Below, one piece after another: positions 6,209-6,221 of a stretch of 6,221 nucleotides of DNA. The DNA is from Pseudomonadota bacterium (GTDB lineage: Bacteria; Myxococcota; Bradymonadia; UBA4248). Each line of letters starts with the position of its first letter. The first letter of the stretch is position 1. Under the pieces are notes generated by a model, which saw only the letters and a list, made by a program, of their open reading frames with translations, did no database searches and was not told where the DNA came from. The position numbers and the translations under genes are program-made. The stretch lies in NCBI GenBank assembly GCA_017629415.1, contig JAGBXG010000510.1, forward strand, positions 1 through 6,221, in the 5' to 3' direction.

Positions 6209-6221
6209 GTCGCAGGCTGGA

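Noticed and set aside
1..6221. CRISPR array, tRNA, rRNA, insertion sequence or integrase
   Set aside because: No spaced repeat series, no tRNA cloverleaf sequence, no terminal inverted repeats and no transposase or recombinase motif were seen on either strand.

Overview
The window carries five complete genes, all on the + strand. It has about 45-47% GC by eye, and coding density is high. The best clue to the host is the receptor-type Ser/Thr kinase with an HRDVSPQN catalytic loop, one transmembrane helix and PEGA-like repeats outside. That style is typical of Myxococcota and related former Deltaproteobacteria. The moderate GC would fit a lower-GC, possibly uncultured branch rather than a classical myxobacterium; this placement is inference.

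Layout. (1) 6-1196: aspartate kinase (lysC type), the entry step to Lys/Thr/Met and diaminopimelate. (2) 1311-3758: transmembrane PEGA Ser/Thr protein kinase, with a candidate promoter in the gap before it. (3) 3873-4538: a 221-residue protein with its own predicted promoter and a strong rho-independent terminator at 4562-4593. Its sequence looks like the N-terminal nuclease-like domain of type IIG/BREX/DISARM restriction-methylation proteins (TNGRIWRL...YFEVDL), but it stands alone with no methyltransferase and its PD-(D/E)xK positions appear substituted. (4) 4629-5705: a cytoplasmic-looking beta-lactamase-fold serine hydrolase. (5) 5702-6115: RuvX/YqgF, joined to gene 4 by a 4-base ATGA overlap. 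The last 106 bases are non-coding and hold a tandem 9-bp repeat, two mutually exclusive small hairpins and a weak terminator-like hairpin.

Functionally this is mostly housekeeping sequence: amino-acid biosynthesis, envelope signalling, a hydrolase and an RNase H-fold maintenance protein. There are no mobile-element genes, tRNA, rRNA or CRISPR array. The unusual item is the isolated gene 3. It is an apparently full-length but probably nuclease-dead relative of a phage-defence domain, with codon use resembling that of highly expressed genes and its own transcription signals. This suggests a maintained, repurposed protein rather than debris of a restriction system.
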